DNA from: Pseudomonas gessardii
GTDB taxonomy: Bacteria; Pseudomonadota; Gammaproteobacteria; Pseudomonadales; Pseudomonadaceae
DNA: 33,831 nt
Assembly: GCF_001983165.1 (NCBI RefSeq)
Contig: NZ_MNPU01000060.1
Location: forward strand, 1 to 33,831
Direction of reading: 5' to 3'
Shown here: piece by piece, positions 15,075 to 23,722 of the stretch
Numbering within the stretch: position 1 is the first letter of the stretch
How the letters are laid out: every line of letters starts with the position of its first letter
Program-made: the position numbers and the translations under genes
The notes under the pieces: generated by a model
What the model saw: only the letters and a program-made list of their open reading frames with translations
Told to the model about the DNA's origin: nothing
Databases searched by the model: none

Positions 15075-16595
15075 ATGCGTTACGCACACCCTGGAACTGA
15101 AGGCGCTATCGTTTCGTTCAAGGCCAAGTACGGCAACTACATCGGTGGCGAATTTGTGGCCCCGGTCAATGGCAACTACTTCACCAATACGTCGCCGGTT
15201 AACGGCAAGCCCATCGCCGACTTCCCGCGCTCCACAGCCAAGGACATCGACAAGGCACTGGACGCCGCCCATGCCGCCGCCGACGCCTGGGGCAAGACCT
15301 CGGCCCAGGACCGCTCGCTGGTGCTGCTGAAAATCGCCGACCGCATCGAACAGAACCTCGAACTGCTGGCCATCACCGAAACCTGGGACAACGGCAAGGC
15401 GGTGCGCGAAACCCTCAACGCCGACATCCCCCTGGCCGCCGACCACTTCCGCTACTTCGCCGGCTGCATCCGCGCCCAGGAAGGCAGCAGCGCCGAAATC
15501 AACGAACACACCGCCGCCTATCACTTCCACGAACCCCTGGGCGTGGTCGGGCAGATCATCCCGTGGAACTTCCCGCTGCTGATGGCCGCCTGGAAACTCG
15601 CGCCCGCCCTGGCCGCCGGCAACTGCGTGGTACTCAAGCCCGCCGAGCAGACCCCGCTGGGCATCAACGTGCTGATGGAAGTGATCGGCGACCTGCTGCC
15701 ACCGGGCGTACTGAACGTGGTGCACGGTTTCGGCAAGGAAGCAGGCGAGGCCCTGGCGACCAGCAAGCGTATCGCCAAGATCGCCTTTACCGGCTCCACC
15801 CCGGTGGGCTCGCACATCATGCATTGCGCGGCCGAAAACATTATTCCGTCCACCGTTGAGCTGGGCGGCAAGTCGCCGAACATCTTCTTCGCCGACATCA
15901 TGAAAGCCGAACCGCAATTTATCGAAAAGGCTGCCGAAGGCCTGGTGCTGGCGTTCTTCAACCAGGGCGAAGTGTGCACCTGCCCCTCCCGCGCGCTGGT
16001 AGAAGAGTCGATCTACGACGACTTCATGAAAGTGGTGATGAAGAAGGTCGAATCGATCAAACGTGGCGACCCACTGGACACCGACACCATGGTCGGCGCC
16101 CAGGCGTCCGAGCAGCAGTTCGACAAGATCCTGTCGTACCTGGAAATCGCCAAGGGCGAAGGCGCCGAGCTGCTGACCGGCGGCAAGGTGGAGAAACTGA
16201 CCGGCGACCTGGCCAACGGCTATTACATCCAGCCGACCCTGCTCAAGGGCACCAACAAGATGCGTGTGTTCCAGGAAGAAATCTTTGGCCCGGTGGTCAG
16301 CATCACCACCTTCAAGGATGAAGCCGAAGCGCTGGCGATTGCCAACGACACCGAGTTTGGCCTGGGTGCCGGCCTGTGGACCCGCGATATCAACCGCGCC
16401 TACCGCATGGGCCGGGCGATCAAGGCCGGGCGTGTGTGGACCAACTGCTATCACCTGTACCCCGCGCATGCGGCGTTTGGTGGCTACAAGAAATCCGGCG
16501 TGGGGCGCGAGACGCACAAGATGATGCTGGATCACTACCAGCAGACCAAGAACCTGCTGGTGAGCTACGACATCAACCCACTGGGCTTCTTCTAA
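15075..16595 (+). CDS. exaC: Acetaldehyde/aldehyde dehydrogenase of ethanolamine pathway
   Basis: This 506-residue NAD-dependent aldehyde dehydrogenase oxidises the acetaldehyde released by EutBC to acetate. It has the cofactor-binding stretch IIPWNFPLLMAAWK, TGSTPVGSHIM, the ELGGKSPNIFF segment with the general base Glu, and the catalytic cysteine in GEVCTCPSR (C301, with C303 adjacent). Length and the GEVCTCPSR form match ExaC-type enzymes. AGGAG lies 9 bases before the ATG. It is the first gene of the sigma-54-driven operon. A REPIN separates it from eat, which may adjust relative expression within the transcript. Confidence 0.93.
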   Translation: MRYAHPGTEGAIVSFKAKYGNYIGGEFVAPVNGNYFTNTSPVNGKPIADFPRSTAKDIDKALDAAHAAADAWGKTSAQDRSLVLLKIADRIEQNLELLAITETWDNGKAVRETLNADIPLAADHFRYFAGCIRAQEGSSAEINEHTAAYHFHEPLGVVGQIIPWNFPLLMAAWKLAPALAAGNCVVLKPAEQTPLGINVLMEVIGDLLPPGVLNVVHGFGKEAGEALATSKRIAKIAFTGSTPVGSHIMHCAAENIIPSTVELGGKSPNIFFADIMKAEPQFIEKAAEGLVLAFFNQGEVCTCPSRALVEESIYDDFMKVVMKKVESIKRGDPLDTDTMVGAQASEQQFDKILSYLEIAKGEGAELLTGGKVEKLTGDLANGYYIQPTLLKGTNKMRVFQEEIFGPVVSITTFKDEAEALAIANDTEFGLGAGLWTRDINRAYRMGRAIKAGRVWTNCYHLYPAHAAFGGYKKSGVGRETHKMMLDHYQQTKNLLVSYDINPLGFF

Positions 16596-16629
16596 CCCTC
16601 ATCACTCCCACACTTGAAATGCAATCAAG

Positions 16630-16719
16630 TGTGGGAGCTGGCTTGCCTGCGAGGAGGCCAGCACAACCAACACTCATGTTGAATGTGAAACCGCTATCGC
16701 AGGCAAGCCAGCTCCCACA
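16630..16719. repeat. REPIN between exaC and eat
   Basis: Inverted REP units (TGTGGGAGCTGGCTTGCCTG at 16630 onward and its reverse complement ending at 16719) form a long hairpin in the 204-bp gap inside the ethanolamine operon. Such hairpins can stabilise upstream mRNA or attenuate downstream expression. Confidence 0.9.
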
Positions 16720-16799
16720 CTGAATCATCACAAATACTCGGCATCTCATCCGGCTCAAGTCAGCCGGGATAAAACAATAAGAACCAAAGGTACTTCCCC

Positions 16800-18233
16800 A
16801 TGCCTAGCGAACCCACCAGTTCGTCAGTCGACTTTGAAAAAGTCGGCTCCGAATACTTCCAACAACGAGAATTGAAAAAAGGCGCCGCCGGTTGGGTGCT
16901 ATTAGTCGGCCTCGGCGTGGCCTATGTGATTTCCGGCGACTACGCCGGCTGGAACTTCGGCCTGGCCCAGGGCGGCTGGGGCGGGATGTTTCTCGCCACA
17001 TTGCTGATGGCCACCATGTACTTGTGCATGTGTTTCTCCCTGGCCGAACTGTCGTCCATGATCCCCACCGCCGGCGGCGGCTATGGTTTTGCCCGTAGCG
17101 CCTTCGGCCCTTGGGGGGGCTTTCTCACCGGCACGGCGATCCTGATCGAATATGCCATCGCCCCCGCCGCCATCGCCGTATTTATCGGCGCCTATTGCGA
17201 GTCGCTGTTCGGCATTGGCGGCTGGATGATCTACCTGGCGTTCTACATCATCTTTATCGGCATCCATATCCTGGGCGTCGGTGAAGCGCTGAAGTTGATG
17301 TTCGTGATCACTGCCGTTGCCGCGATTGCCCTGGGCGTGTTCCTGGTAGCGATGGTGCCGCACTTCAACGTCGCCAACCTGCTGGACATTCCCGTGACCG
17401 AGGCCAGGGGCGCCAGCAGTTTCCTGCCGTTTGGTTATGTCGGCGTGTGGGCCGCGATCCCTTATGCGATCTGGTTTTTCCTCGCCGTCGAAGGCGTGCC
17501 CCTGGCCGCCGAAGAAACCAAGAACCCCAAGCGCGACCTGCCCCGTGGCCTGATCGGCGCGATTGTGGTGCTCACCAGTTTTGCCCTGCTGATCCTGGTG
17601 ATCGCCCCGGGCGGCGCCGGCACCCTGGCGCTGGTCAAGTCCGGCAACCCGCTGGTGGAATCCCTGGCCCTGGCCTATGGCGGCTCGACCTGGATGGGCA
17701 GCTTCGTCAACCTGGTGGGCCTGGCTGGGCTGATCGCGAGTTTCTTTTCGATCATCTACGCCTACTCCCGGCAGATCTTCGCCCTGTCCCGCGCGGGTTA
17801 CTTGCCGCGTAAATTGTCGCAAACCAATAAAAGCAAAGCACCGGTGCTGGCCCTGGTCATTCCCGGGATCATCGGTTTTGGCCTGTCGCTGACCGGCCAG
17901 GGCGACCTGCTGATCCTGGTGGCGGTATTTGGCGCGACCATTTCCTATGTGTTGATGATGGCTGCGCATATCACCCTGCGCATCCGCCGCCCCAAAATGG
18001 AGCGGCCATACCGCACGCCGGGCGGCATCTTCACCTCGGGCCTGGCCTTGATACTGGCCTGCATCGCCGTCGTGGCAGGCTTCCTGGTGGACCCGCGCGT
18101 GGTGATTGGCGCGGCGATCATCTATGGAGTATTAATTGCTTACTTTGCTTTCTACAGTCGGCATCACTTGGTAGCAGGCACGCCGGAAGAAGAGTTCGCG
18201 GCGATCCAGGCCGCAGAGGCCGCCTTGCACTAA
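16800..18233 (+). CDS. eat: Ethanolamine permease
   Basis: The 477-residue APC-superfamily transporter has about 12 hydrophobic segments. The N-terminus (VDFEKVGSEYFQQRELKKGAA) is typical of ethanolamine permeases. Also visible are VISGDYAGWNFGLAQGGWGG in the first helices, the TAGGGYGFARSAFGPWGGF loop, and FFLAVEGVPLAAEETKNPKRDLPRG in the central region. It takes ethanolamine across the inner membrane for EutBC. It lies between exaC and eutB on the same strand, with 52 bp to eutB. Confidence 0.93.
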   Translation: MPSEPTSSSVDFEKVGSEYFQQRELKKGAAGWVLLVGLGVAYVISGDYAGWNFGLAQGGWGGMFLATLLMATMYLCMCFSLAELSSMIPTAGGGYGFARSAFGPWGGFLTGTAILIEYAIAPAAIAVFIGAYCESLFGIGGWMIYLAFYIIFIGIHILGVGEALKLMFVITAVAAIALGVFLVAMVPHFNVANLLDIPVTEARGASSFLPFGYVGVWAAIPYAIWFFLAVEGVPLAAEETKNPKRDLPRGLIGAIVVLTSFALLILVIAPGGAGTLALVKSGNPLVESLALAYGGSTWMGSFVNLVGLAGLIASFFSIIYAYSRQIFALSRAGYLPRKLSQTNKSKAPVLALVIPGIIGFGLSLTGQGDLLILVAVFGATISYVLMMAAHITLRIRRPKMERPYRTPGGIFTSGLALILACIAVVAGFLVDPRVVIGAAIIYGVLIAYFAFYSRHHLVAGTPEEEFAAIQAAEAALH

Positions 18234-18285
18234 ACGCCGTAAACCACGTCGCGGGCCACCGCCCGCGCCGTCATGGAGAGTCTGT

Positions 18286-19680
18286 ATGGCAAGTTTTTCC
18301 CACTCGGTCGGTGCATTGACCTACCGTTTCGATAGCCTCAAGGACGTGATGGCCAAGGCCAGCCCCGCCCGCTCCGGGGACTTTCTGGCCGGCGTCGCCG
18401 CGCAGAACGACGGCGAACGGGTGGCGGCGCAGATGGCCCTGGCCAATATCCCGTTGAAGCACTTCCTGCAAGAGGCGCTGATCCCCTATGAAAGCGATGA
18501 AGTCACCCGGCTGATCATCGACACCCACGACCAGCAGGCCTTTGCCGTGGTCAGCCACCTGACCGTCGGCGGCCTGCGGGACTGGCTGCTCAGCGACGCG
18601 GCCGACGAACACAGCCTGCGCGCCCTGGCGCCAGGGCTGACCCCGGAAATGGCCGCCGCCGTGTCGAAGATCATGCGCGTGCAGGACCTGGTGCTGGTGG
18701 CGCAGAAGATCCGCGTTGTCACCCAGTTCCGCGGCACGATGGGCCTGCGCGGGCGCTTGTCCACACGCCTGCAACCCAACCACCCGACCGATGAACCGGC
18801 CGGCATCGCCGCGAGCATCCTCGACGGCCTGCTGTATGGCAACGGCGACGCCATGATCGGCATCAACCCGGCTACCGACAGCATCGCCTCGATCTGCGCC
18901 ATGCTGGAAATGCTCGATGCCATCATCCAGCGCTACGAAATCCCGACCCAGGCCTGCGTGCTGACCCACGTCACCACCTCCATCGAAGCCATCAACCGCG
19001 GCGTGCCGCTGGACCTGGTGTTCCAGTCGATTGCCGGCACCGAGGCCGCCAATGCCAGCTTTGGGATCAATCTGAATGTGTTGCAGGAAGGTTACGACGC
19101 AGGCTTGAGCCTGAATCGCGGGACCCTGGGGCACAACCTGATGTATTTCGAGACGGGCCAGGGCAGCGCCCTGTCGGCCAACGCGCACTTTGGGATTGAC
19201 CAACAAACCTGCGAAACCCGCGCCTATGCCGTAGCGCGGCACTTCAAGCCGTTTTTGGTCAACACCGTGGTCGGGTTTATCGGCCCCGAGTACCTGTACA
19301 ACGGCAAGCAGATCATCCGCGCCGGCCTCGAAGACCACTTCTGCGGCAAGCTGCTGGGCGTGCCCATGGGCTGCGACATCTGCTACACCAACCATGCCGA
19401 AGCCGACCAGGACGATATGGACACCCTGCTGACCCTGCTGGGCGTGGCCGGGATCAACTTCATCATGGGCATCCCGGGCTCCGACGACATCATGCTCAAC
19501 TACCAGACCACCTCCTTCCACGACGCGCTCTACGCCAGGCAAACCCTGGGGTTGAAGCCCGCGCCGGAATTTGAACAGTGGCTGGCGAAAATGGGCATCT
19601 TCACGCAAGCCGATGGCAAGGTGCGGTTTGGCAACAACCTGCCCCCGGCCTTCCGTCACGCCTTGGCGCAATTGGGATGA
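18286..19680 (+). CDS. eutB: Ethanolamine ammonia-lyase large subunit
   Basis: The 464-residue catalytic TIM-barrel subunit of the adenosylcobalamin-dependent lyase converts ethanolamine to acetaldehyde and ammonia. The family is recognised by RGTMGLRGRLSTRLQPNHPTD, DGLLYGNGDAMIGINPATDS, the FETGQGSALSANAHFG segment and MGCDICYTNHAEADQDDMD. Length is as usual. GGAG precedes the ATG. EutC follows directly. The enzyme needs coenzyme B12, and no cobalamin or reactivase (EutA) gene is in the window. Confidence 0.96.
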   Translation: MASFSHSVGALTYRFDSLKDVMAKASPARSGDFLAGVAAQNDGERVAAQMALANIPLKHFLQEALIPYESDEVTRLIIDTHDQQAFAVVSHLTVGGLRDWLLSDAADEHSLRALAPGLTPEMAAAVSKIMRVQDLVLVAQKIRVVTQFRGTMGLRGRLSTRLQPNHPTDEPAGIAASILDGLLYGNGDAMIGINPATDSIASICAMLEMLDAIIQRYEIPTQACVLTHVTTSIEAINRGVPLDLVFQSIAGTEAANASFGINLNVLQEGYDAGLSLNRGTLGHNLMYFETGQGSALSANAHFGIDQQTCETRAYAVARHFKPFLVNTVVGFIGPEYLYNGKQIIRAGLEDHFCGKLLGVPMGCDICYTNHAEADQDDMDTLLTLLGVAGINFIMGIPGSDDIMLNYQTTSFHDALYARQTLGLKPAPEFEQWLAKMGIFTQADGKVRFGNNLPPAFRHALAQLG

Positions 19681-19691
19681 AGGAGCCTCCA

Positions 19692-20516
19692 GTGCAGATC
19701 GACACACCTCAAAGCGATAACCCGTGGCTGGAACTGCGGCGCCTGACCCCGGCGCGGATTGCCCTGGGCCGCACCGGCACCAGCATTCCCACAGGGGCGC
19801 AACTGGACTTCCAGTTCGCCCACGCCCAGGCCCGCGACGCGGTACACCTACCGTTTGACCATGCCGAATTGAGCCGCCAAATGGCCGAGCGCGGCCGCGA
19901 CAGCCTGTTGCTGCACAGCGCCGCACCTGACCGCCACAGCTACCTGCAACGCCCGGACCTGGGGCGCCGCCTGAGCGATGAGTCGGCACAGGCCCTGCGC
20001 GACTACGCCCTGGCCAACCCGGGCGGGGTGGACCTGGCGGTGGTGGTGGCCGATGGTTTATCGGCGCTGGCGGTGCATAAACATACCGCGCCGTTTCTGA
20101 CACGCATGGAAGAACAGACCCACGCTGAAGGCTGGTCGTTGTCGCCGGTGATCCTGGTGGAACAGGGCCGGGTGGCAGTCGCCGATGAAATCGGCCAGTT
20201 GCTCGGCGCCAAGATGGTGGTGATCCTGATCGGCGAGCGGCCGGGGCTCAGCTCACCGGATAGCTTGGGGCTGTATTTCACCTACAACCCCAAGGTCGGC
20301 CTGACCGATGCCTACCGCAACTGTATTTCCAATGTACGCCTGGAGGGCCTGAGCTACGGCATGGCGGCGCACCGTTTGCTGTACTTGATGCGCGAGGCCT
20401 GTCGGCGGCAGTTGTCGGGGGTCAATCTCAAGGATGAGGCACAGGTTCAAACACTGGAGTCGGATGATCCCGACTTGATGAAAGGTAACTTCCTACTTAG
20501 CCCGCCCAAGGAGTGA
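19692..20516 (+). CDS. eutC: Ethanolamine ammonia-lyase small subunit
   Basis: The 274-residue partner of EutB closes the cobalamin-binding site of the lyase. Family stretches include ELRRLTPARIALGRTGTS, the DLAVVVADGLSALAV strand-loop, IGERPGLSSPDSLGLYFTY and CISNVRLEGLSYGMAA. The GTG at 19692 is preferred because AAGGAG is spaced 6 bases from it. An ATG at 19677 overlaps the eutB stop (ATGA) but has no site of its own and would add 5 residues. It is the last gene of the operon. Confidence 0.95.
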   Translation: MQIDTPQSDNPWLELRRLTPARIALGRTGTSIPTGAQLDFQFAHAQARDAVHLPFDHAELSRQMAERGRDSLLLHSAAPDRHSYLQRPDLGRRLSDESAQALRDYALANPGGVDLAVVVADGLSALAVHKHTAPFLTRMEEQTHAEGWSLSPVILVEQGRVAVADEIGQLLGAKMVVILIGERPGLSSPDSLGLYFTYNPKVGLTDAYRNCISNVRLEGLSYGMAAHRLLYLMREACRRQLSGVNLKDEAQVQTLESDDPDLMKGNFLLSPPKE

Positions 20517-20621
20517 TGCCGGCACGATTGCGATTTTTCGCCACCTTAGGCAGCATCAAGTGGCGGCCGCCCGAGTAATGGACCGTTTGCCGTTGTATTC
20601 CTATAGAAGTTGAGGCCTAGC

Positions 20622-21080
20622 ATGCGGATTACTCAAGCGACTCTGGAACACCTGGACCTGTTGACCCCATTATTCGTCAAGTACCGCGAGTTCTATGGCG
20701 CGCTGCCCTTTCCTGACTCGTCCCGGGCTTTTTTGGAAAAGCGCCTGCGGCGCAAGGAGTCGGTGATCTACCTGGCCCTGGCGGATGACGACGACCACAA
20801 ACTGCTGGGCTTTTGCCAGCTGTATCCGAGCTTTTCCTCACTGTCGTTGAAACGGGTGTGGATCCTCAATGACATCTACGTCGCCGAGGATGCCCGCCGC
20901 CAACTGGTGGCCGACAACCTGATGCGCACCGCAAAAAAGATGGCCAAGGAAACCAATGCCGTGCGCTTGCGCGTATCGACCAGCAGCGACAACGCCGTGG
21001 CGCAGAAGACCTATGAGTCCATGGGCTTTCGTGAAGACACCGAGTTCAAGAACTACACGCTGCCGATCAGCGAAGACTAA
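20622..21080 (+). CDS. GNAT-family N-acetyltransferase
   Basis: This 152-residue GNAT-fold protein has the acetyl-CoA-binding motif A region ILNDIYVAEDARRQLVADNLM at about residues 83-103. It is followed by the helix KMAKETNAVRLRVSTSSDN and the motif B tyrosine in AQKTYESMGF. The substrate cannot be told. The ATG at 20622 is used; an upstream in-frame TTG at 20610 lacks a ribosome binding site, whereas TTGAGG lies before the ATG. It stands alone after the ethanolamine operon. Confidence 0.85.
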   Translation: MRITQATLEHLDLLTPLFVKYREFYGALPFPDSSRAFLEKRLRRKESVIYLALADDDDHKLLGFCQLYPSFSSLSLKRVWILNDIYVAEDARRQLVADNLMRTAKKMAKETNAVRLRVSTSSDNAVAQKTYESMGFREDTEFKNYTLPISED

Positions 21081-21109
21081 AAGCCATTCGCCCAAACACC
21101 ACAAAAAAA

Positions 21110-21197
21110 TGTGGGAGCGGGCTTGCCCGCGATAGTGCTGGGTCAGTCGAGGTATTTTTCACTGACACACCGCTATCGCGGGCAAGCCCGCTCCCAT
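21110..21197. repeat. REPIN after GNAT gene
   Basis: A forward unit TGTGGGAGCGGGCTTGCCCG starts at 21110. Its reverse complement ends near 21197 with one change (CCCATA instead of CCCACA). The pair is spaced about 42 bp and can form a long hairpin. Confidence 0.9.
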
Positions 21198-21383
21198 ATT
21201 TGGATCAGTGCTAGTCAGAATAGCTGCGACATCCCCCGCTACAAAACCAACACGCTTTTCACCATTCAATCCGTATAATGCCGACCTTTTAGGGTTGTAA
21301 GAAAAACGGCATACACGCGTAGCCTTATTACCCGAGCCTCCGCACAGGCCCGCTGAGTCGGGTCATTCACACAGGTGCCATCC

Positions 21384-22040
21384 ATGGATTTCAACCCGCT
21401 CGACCTTATCCTGCATCTCGACGTGTACCTCGACCTGCTGGTAACCAATTACGGTCCGTGGATCTACGCCATCCTGTTCCTGGTGATTTTTTGCGAGACC
21501 GGCCTGGTGGTCATGCCGTTTTTGCCCGGCGATTCCCTGCTGTTTATTGCCGGCGCCGTCGCCGCGGGTGGCGGCATGGACCCGGTCCTGCTGGGTGGCC
21601 TGCTGATGCTGGCGGCGATCCTCGGTGACAGCACCAACTACGTGATCGGCCGCACCGCCGGGGAACGCTTGTTCAGCAACCCCAACTCGAAAATCTTCCG
21701 CCGCGATTACCTGCAAAAAACCCACGATTTCTACGACAAGCACGGCGGCAAAACCGTGACCCTGGCGCGCTTCCTGCCGATCCTGCGCACCTTCGCGCCG
21801 TTCGTCGCCGGCGTCGCCAAAATGCCGTATCCGCGCTTCTTTGGCTTCAGCGTGCTGGGCACCATCCTCTGGGTCGGCGGCCTTGTCACCCTGGGCTACT
21901 TCTTCGGTAACGTACCGTTCATCAAGAAAAACCTGTCGCTGCTGGTAGTGTTCATCATCCTGCTGTCGCTGGTGCCGATGATCATTGGCGTGGCCCGCAG
22001 CCGCTTTGGCCGCACCTCATCCGAAGCCAAGCCGCACTGA
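21384..22040 (+). CDS. DedA-family membrane protein
   Basis: This 218-residue stand-alone DedA protein has the family motifs FCETGLVVMPFLPGDSLLF near the N-terminus and ARFLPILRTFAPFVAGVAKM in the second half, with about five hydrophobic segments. DedA proteins move lipid carriers or phospholipids and support membrane-potential homeostasis. The ATG at 21384 is preferred to a GTG at 21375. It is a second DedA domain in the window, but unlike the one at 1740-3056 it is not fused to a phosphatase. The mtfA gene begins 6 bp after its stop. Confidence 0.9.
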   Translation: MDFNPLDLILHLDVYLDLLVTNYGPWIYAILFLVIFCETGLVVMPFLPGDSLLFIAGAVAAGGGMDPVLLGGLLMLAAILGDSTNYVIGRTAGERLFSNPNSKIFRRDYLQKTHDFYDKHGGKTVTLARFLPILRTFAPFVAGVAKMPYPRFFGFSVLGTILWVGGLVTLGYFFGNVPFIKKNLSLLVVFIILLSLVPMIIGVARSRFGRTSSEAKPH

Positions 22041-22046
22041 TCGGCC

Positions 22047-22859
22047 ATGTGGTCCCTCAGCGCCTGGCGTCGCCGGCGCCTCCTGGCCAAGCACCCGGTT
22101 GCCGATGAAACCTGGCAACGGGTGCGCCATCACCTGACCTTCCTCGACGGTATCAGTGCCGAACAGGACCAATGGTTGCGTGAAGCCAGCGTGCTGTTCC
22201 TCGCCGAAAAGCACCTCACCGCCCTGCCCGGCGTCGAACTGCACCAGGAACAACGCCTGCTGCTCGCCGCCCAGGCCCAACTGCCACTGATGAACCTCGG
22301 CGAGCTGGAGTGGTACCAGGGTTTTCACGAAATCATTCTCTACCCCGATGACTTCCGCAGCCCCCAGCGCCATCGCGACGCCAGCGGCGTGGAACATGAA
22401 TGGGATGGCGAACACAGCGGCGAAGCCTGGCAGCAAGGCCCGGTAATCCTCGCCTGGCCGGGCGTGCTGGCCAGCGGCAATTGGGAGGGCTACAACCTGG
22501 TGATCCACGAACTGGCGCACAAGCTCGACATGCTCAATGGCGATGCCAACGGCCTGCCGCCGCTGCACCATGGCATGCCCGTGCAGCAATGGGCCAGTGT
22601 GATGCAGAGCGCCTATGACGACCTCAACCGCCAGCTCGACCACAACCCCGACGCCGAAACCGCCATCGACCCTTACGCTGCGGAAAACCCGGCAGAATTT
22701 TTTGCCGTCACCAGCGAATATTTCTTCAGCGCCCCGGATTTGCTCGCAGACAGTTATCCACAGGTCTACGCGCAACTGAGCCTGTTTTACCGCCAGGATC
22801 CACTGGCCCGCCTGAAACATCTGCAGGCCAGCGACCCGCGCTATCAGACTGAAGGCTAA
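22047..22859 (+). CDS. mtfA: Zinc-dependent peptidase MtfA
   Basis: The 270-residue cytoplasmic metallopeptidase of the MtfA family has the zinc motif HELAH at residues 154-158 and the third-ligand region ENPAEFFAVTSEYFF. The family is also marked by FHEIILYPDDF. In E. coli MtfA binds the repressor Mlc and is an aminopeptidase; its partner in Pseudomonas is not known. The start lies 6 bp after the DedA stop, so the two genes are probably one transcript. Confidence 0.92.
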   Translation: MWSLSAWRRRRLLAKHPVADETWQRVRHHLTFLDGISAEQDQWLREASVLFLAEKHLTALPGVELHQEQRLLLAAQAQLPLMNLGELEWYQGFHEIILYPDDFRSPQRHRDASGVEHEWDGEHSGEAWQQGPVILAWPGVLASGNWEGYNLVIHELAHKLDMLNGDANGLPPLHHGMPVQQWASVMQSAYDDLNRQLDHNPDAETAIDPYAAENPAEFFAVTSEYFFSAPDLLADSYPQVYAQLSLFYRQDPLARLKHLQASDPRYQTEG

Positions 22860-22904
22860 GTACCGTACGACGTCTGGCGCGTGGCATCGGCGCAGGAATA
22901 TGCC

Positions 22905-22910
22905 TATAAT
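22905..22910 (+). promoter_or_regulatory. Probable -10 box of ppa promoter
   Basis: A consensus TATAAT lies 60 bp before the ppa start. The -35 at 17-bp spacing (TGGCAT) is a weak match. It lies between the mtfA stop and ppa with no competing gene. Confidence 0.5.
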
Positions 22911-22970
22911 CGCCGCCACTTTTAGGCCAATCCGGCCACTTTACCTGGCCAACTATGGGGGCAACGCCCA

Positions 22971-23498
22971 ATGAGCTACAGCAAGATTCCGGCTGGCAAA
23001 GACCTGCCGAACGACATCTACGTCGCCATCGAGATTCCGGCCAACCATGCGCCGATCAAATACGAAATCGACAAAGACAGCGACTGCCTGTTCGTTGACC
23101 GTTTCATGGCCACCCCGATGTTCTACCCGGCCAACTACGGTTTTATCCCCAACACCCTGGCTGACGACGGCGACCCCCTCGACGTGCTGGTCGTGACCCC
23201 TTACCCGGTCACCCCAGGCTCGGTCATCCGCGCCCGCCCGGTTGGCATCCTGAACATGACCGACGACGGCGGCGGCGATGCCAAAGTCATCGCAGTGCCA
23301 CACGACAAGCTGTCCCAGCTGTATGTCGACGTGAAGGAATACACCGACCTGCCGCCACTGCTGCTGGAACAGATCAAGCACTTCTTCGAGAACTACAAAG
23401 ACCTCGAAAAAGGCAAATGGGTGAAGATCGACGGTTGGGGCAACGCAGACGCCGCCCGTGCCGAGATCATGAAGTCGGTAGCCGCCTACAAAGGCTGA
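22971..23498 (+). CDS. ppa: Inorganic pyrophosphatase
   Basis: This 175-residue soluble family I pyrophosphatase hydrolyses pyrophosphate to phosphate and drives biosynthetic reactions forward. The metal-binding signature DDGDPLDVLV is present, with YPANYGFIPNTL before it and the conserved GWGNADAA near the C-terminus. Length is standard. It has its own promoter-like -10 and ends before a strong terminator. Confidence 0.97.
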   Translation: MSYSKIPAGKDLPNDIYVAIEIPANHAPIKYEIDKDSDCLFVDRFMATPMFYPANYGFIPNTLADDGDPLDVLVVTPYPVTPGSVIRARPVGILNMTDDGGGDAKVIAVPHDKLSQLYVDVKEYTDLPPLLLEQIKHFFENYKDLEKGKWVKIDGWGNADAARAEIMKSVAAYKG

Positions 23499-23524
23499 TA
23501 CCGCTACTCATTGCCCCGGCAATC

Positions 23525-23555
23525 AAAAAAGCCCCGATTATCCGGGGCTTTTTTT
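23525..23555 (+). terminator. Intrinsic terminator of ppa
   Basis: A GC-rich stem (GCCCCG with CGGGGC, extended by A-T pairs) closes a 6-base loop and ends in a run of seven T. The A-run on the left makes it potentially bidirectional. Confidence 0.9.
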
Positions 23556-23722
23556 GTGGGAAAAATTAAACAACATGTTCAACTGGATAAACAAAACAGC
23601 AACTAACGTTTAACCACACAGCATTTAGCCAGGATTTTACTTGCAATAAGGAAACACCTACATACACCAATTCAACTCATGGTTTATTTGATCTGTTTTT
23701 CCGGCCAGTAAACTCTGCGTTT

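Noticed and set aside
14913..16535. 540-codon minus-strand open frame opposite exaC
   Set aside because: It is antisense to a strong aldehyde dehydrogenase match, is rich in His/Gly/Gln as expected from reversed GC-rich codons, and has no family likeness.
18271..20103. 610-codon minus-strand frame opposite eutB/eutC
   Set aside because: Antisense shadow of two well-supported genes. Long reverse frames are common in GC-rich pseudomonad DNA.
21274..21279. TATAAT upstream of the DedA gene at 21384
   Set aside because: No -35-like sequence at 16-18 bp spacing was found, so a promoter call was not made.
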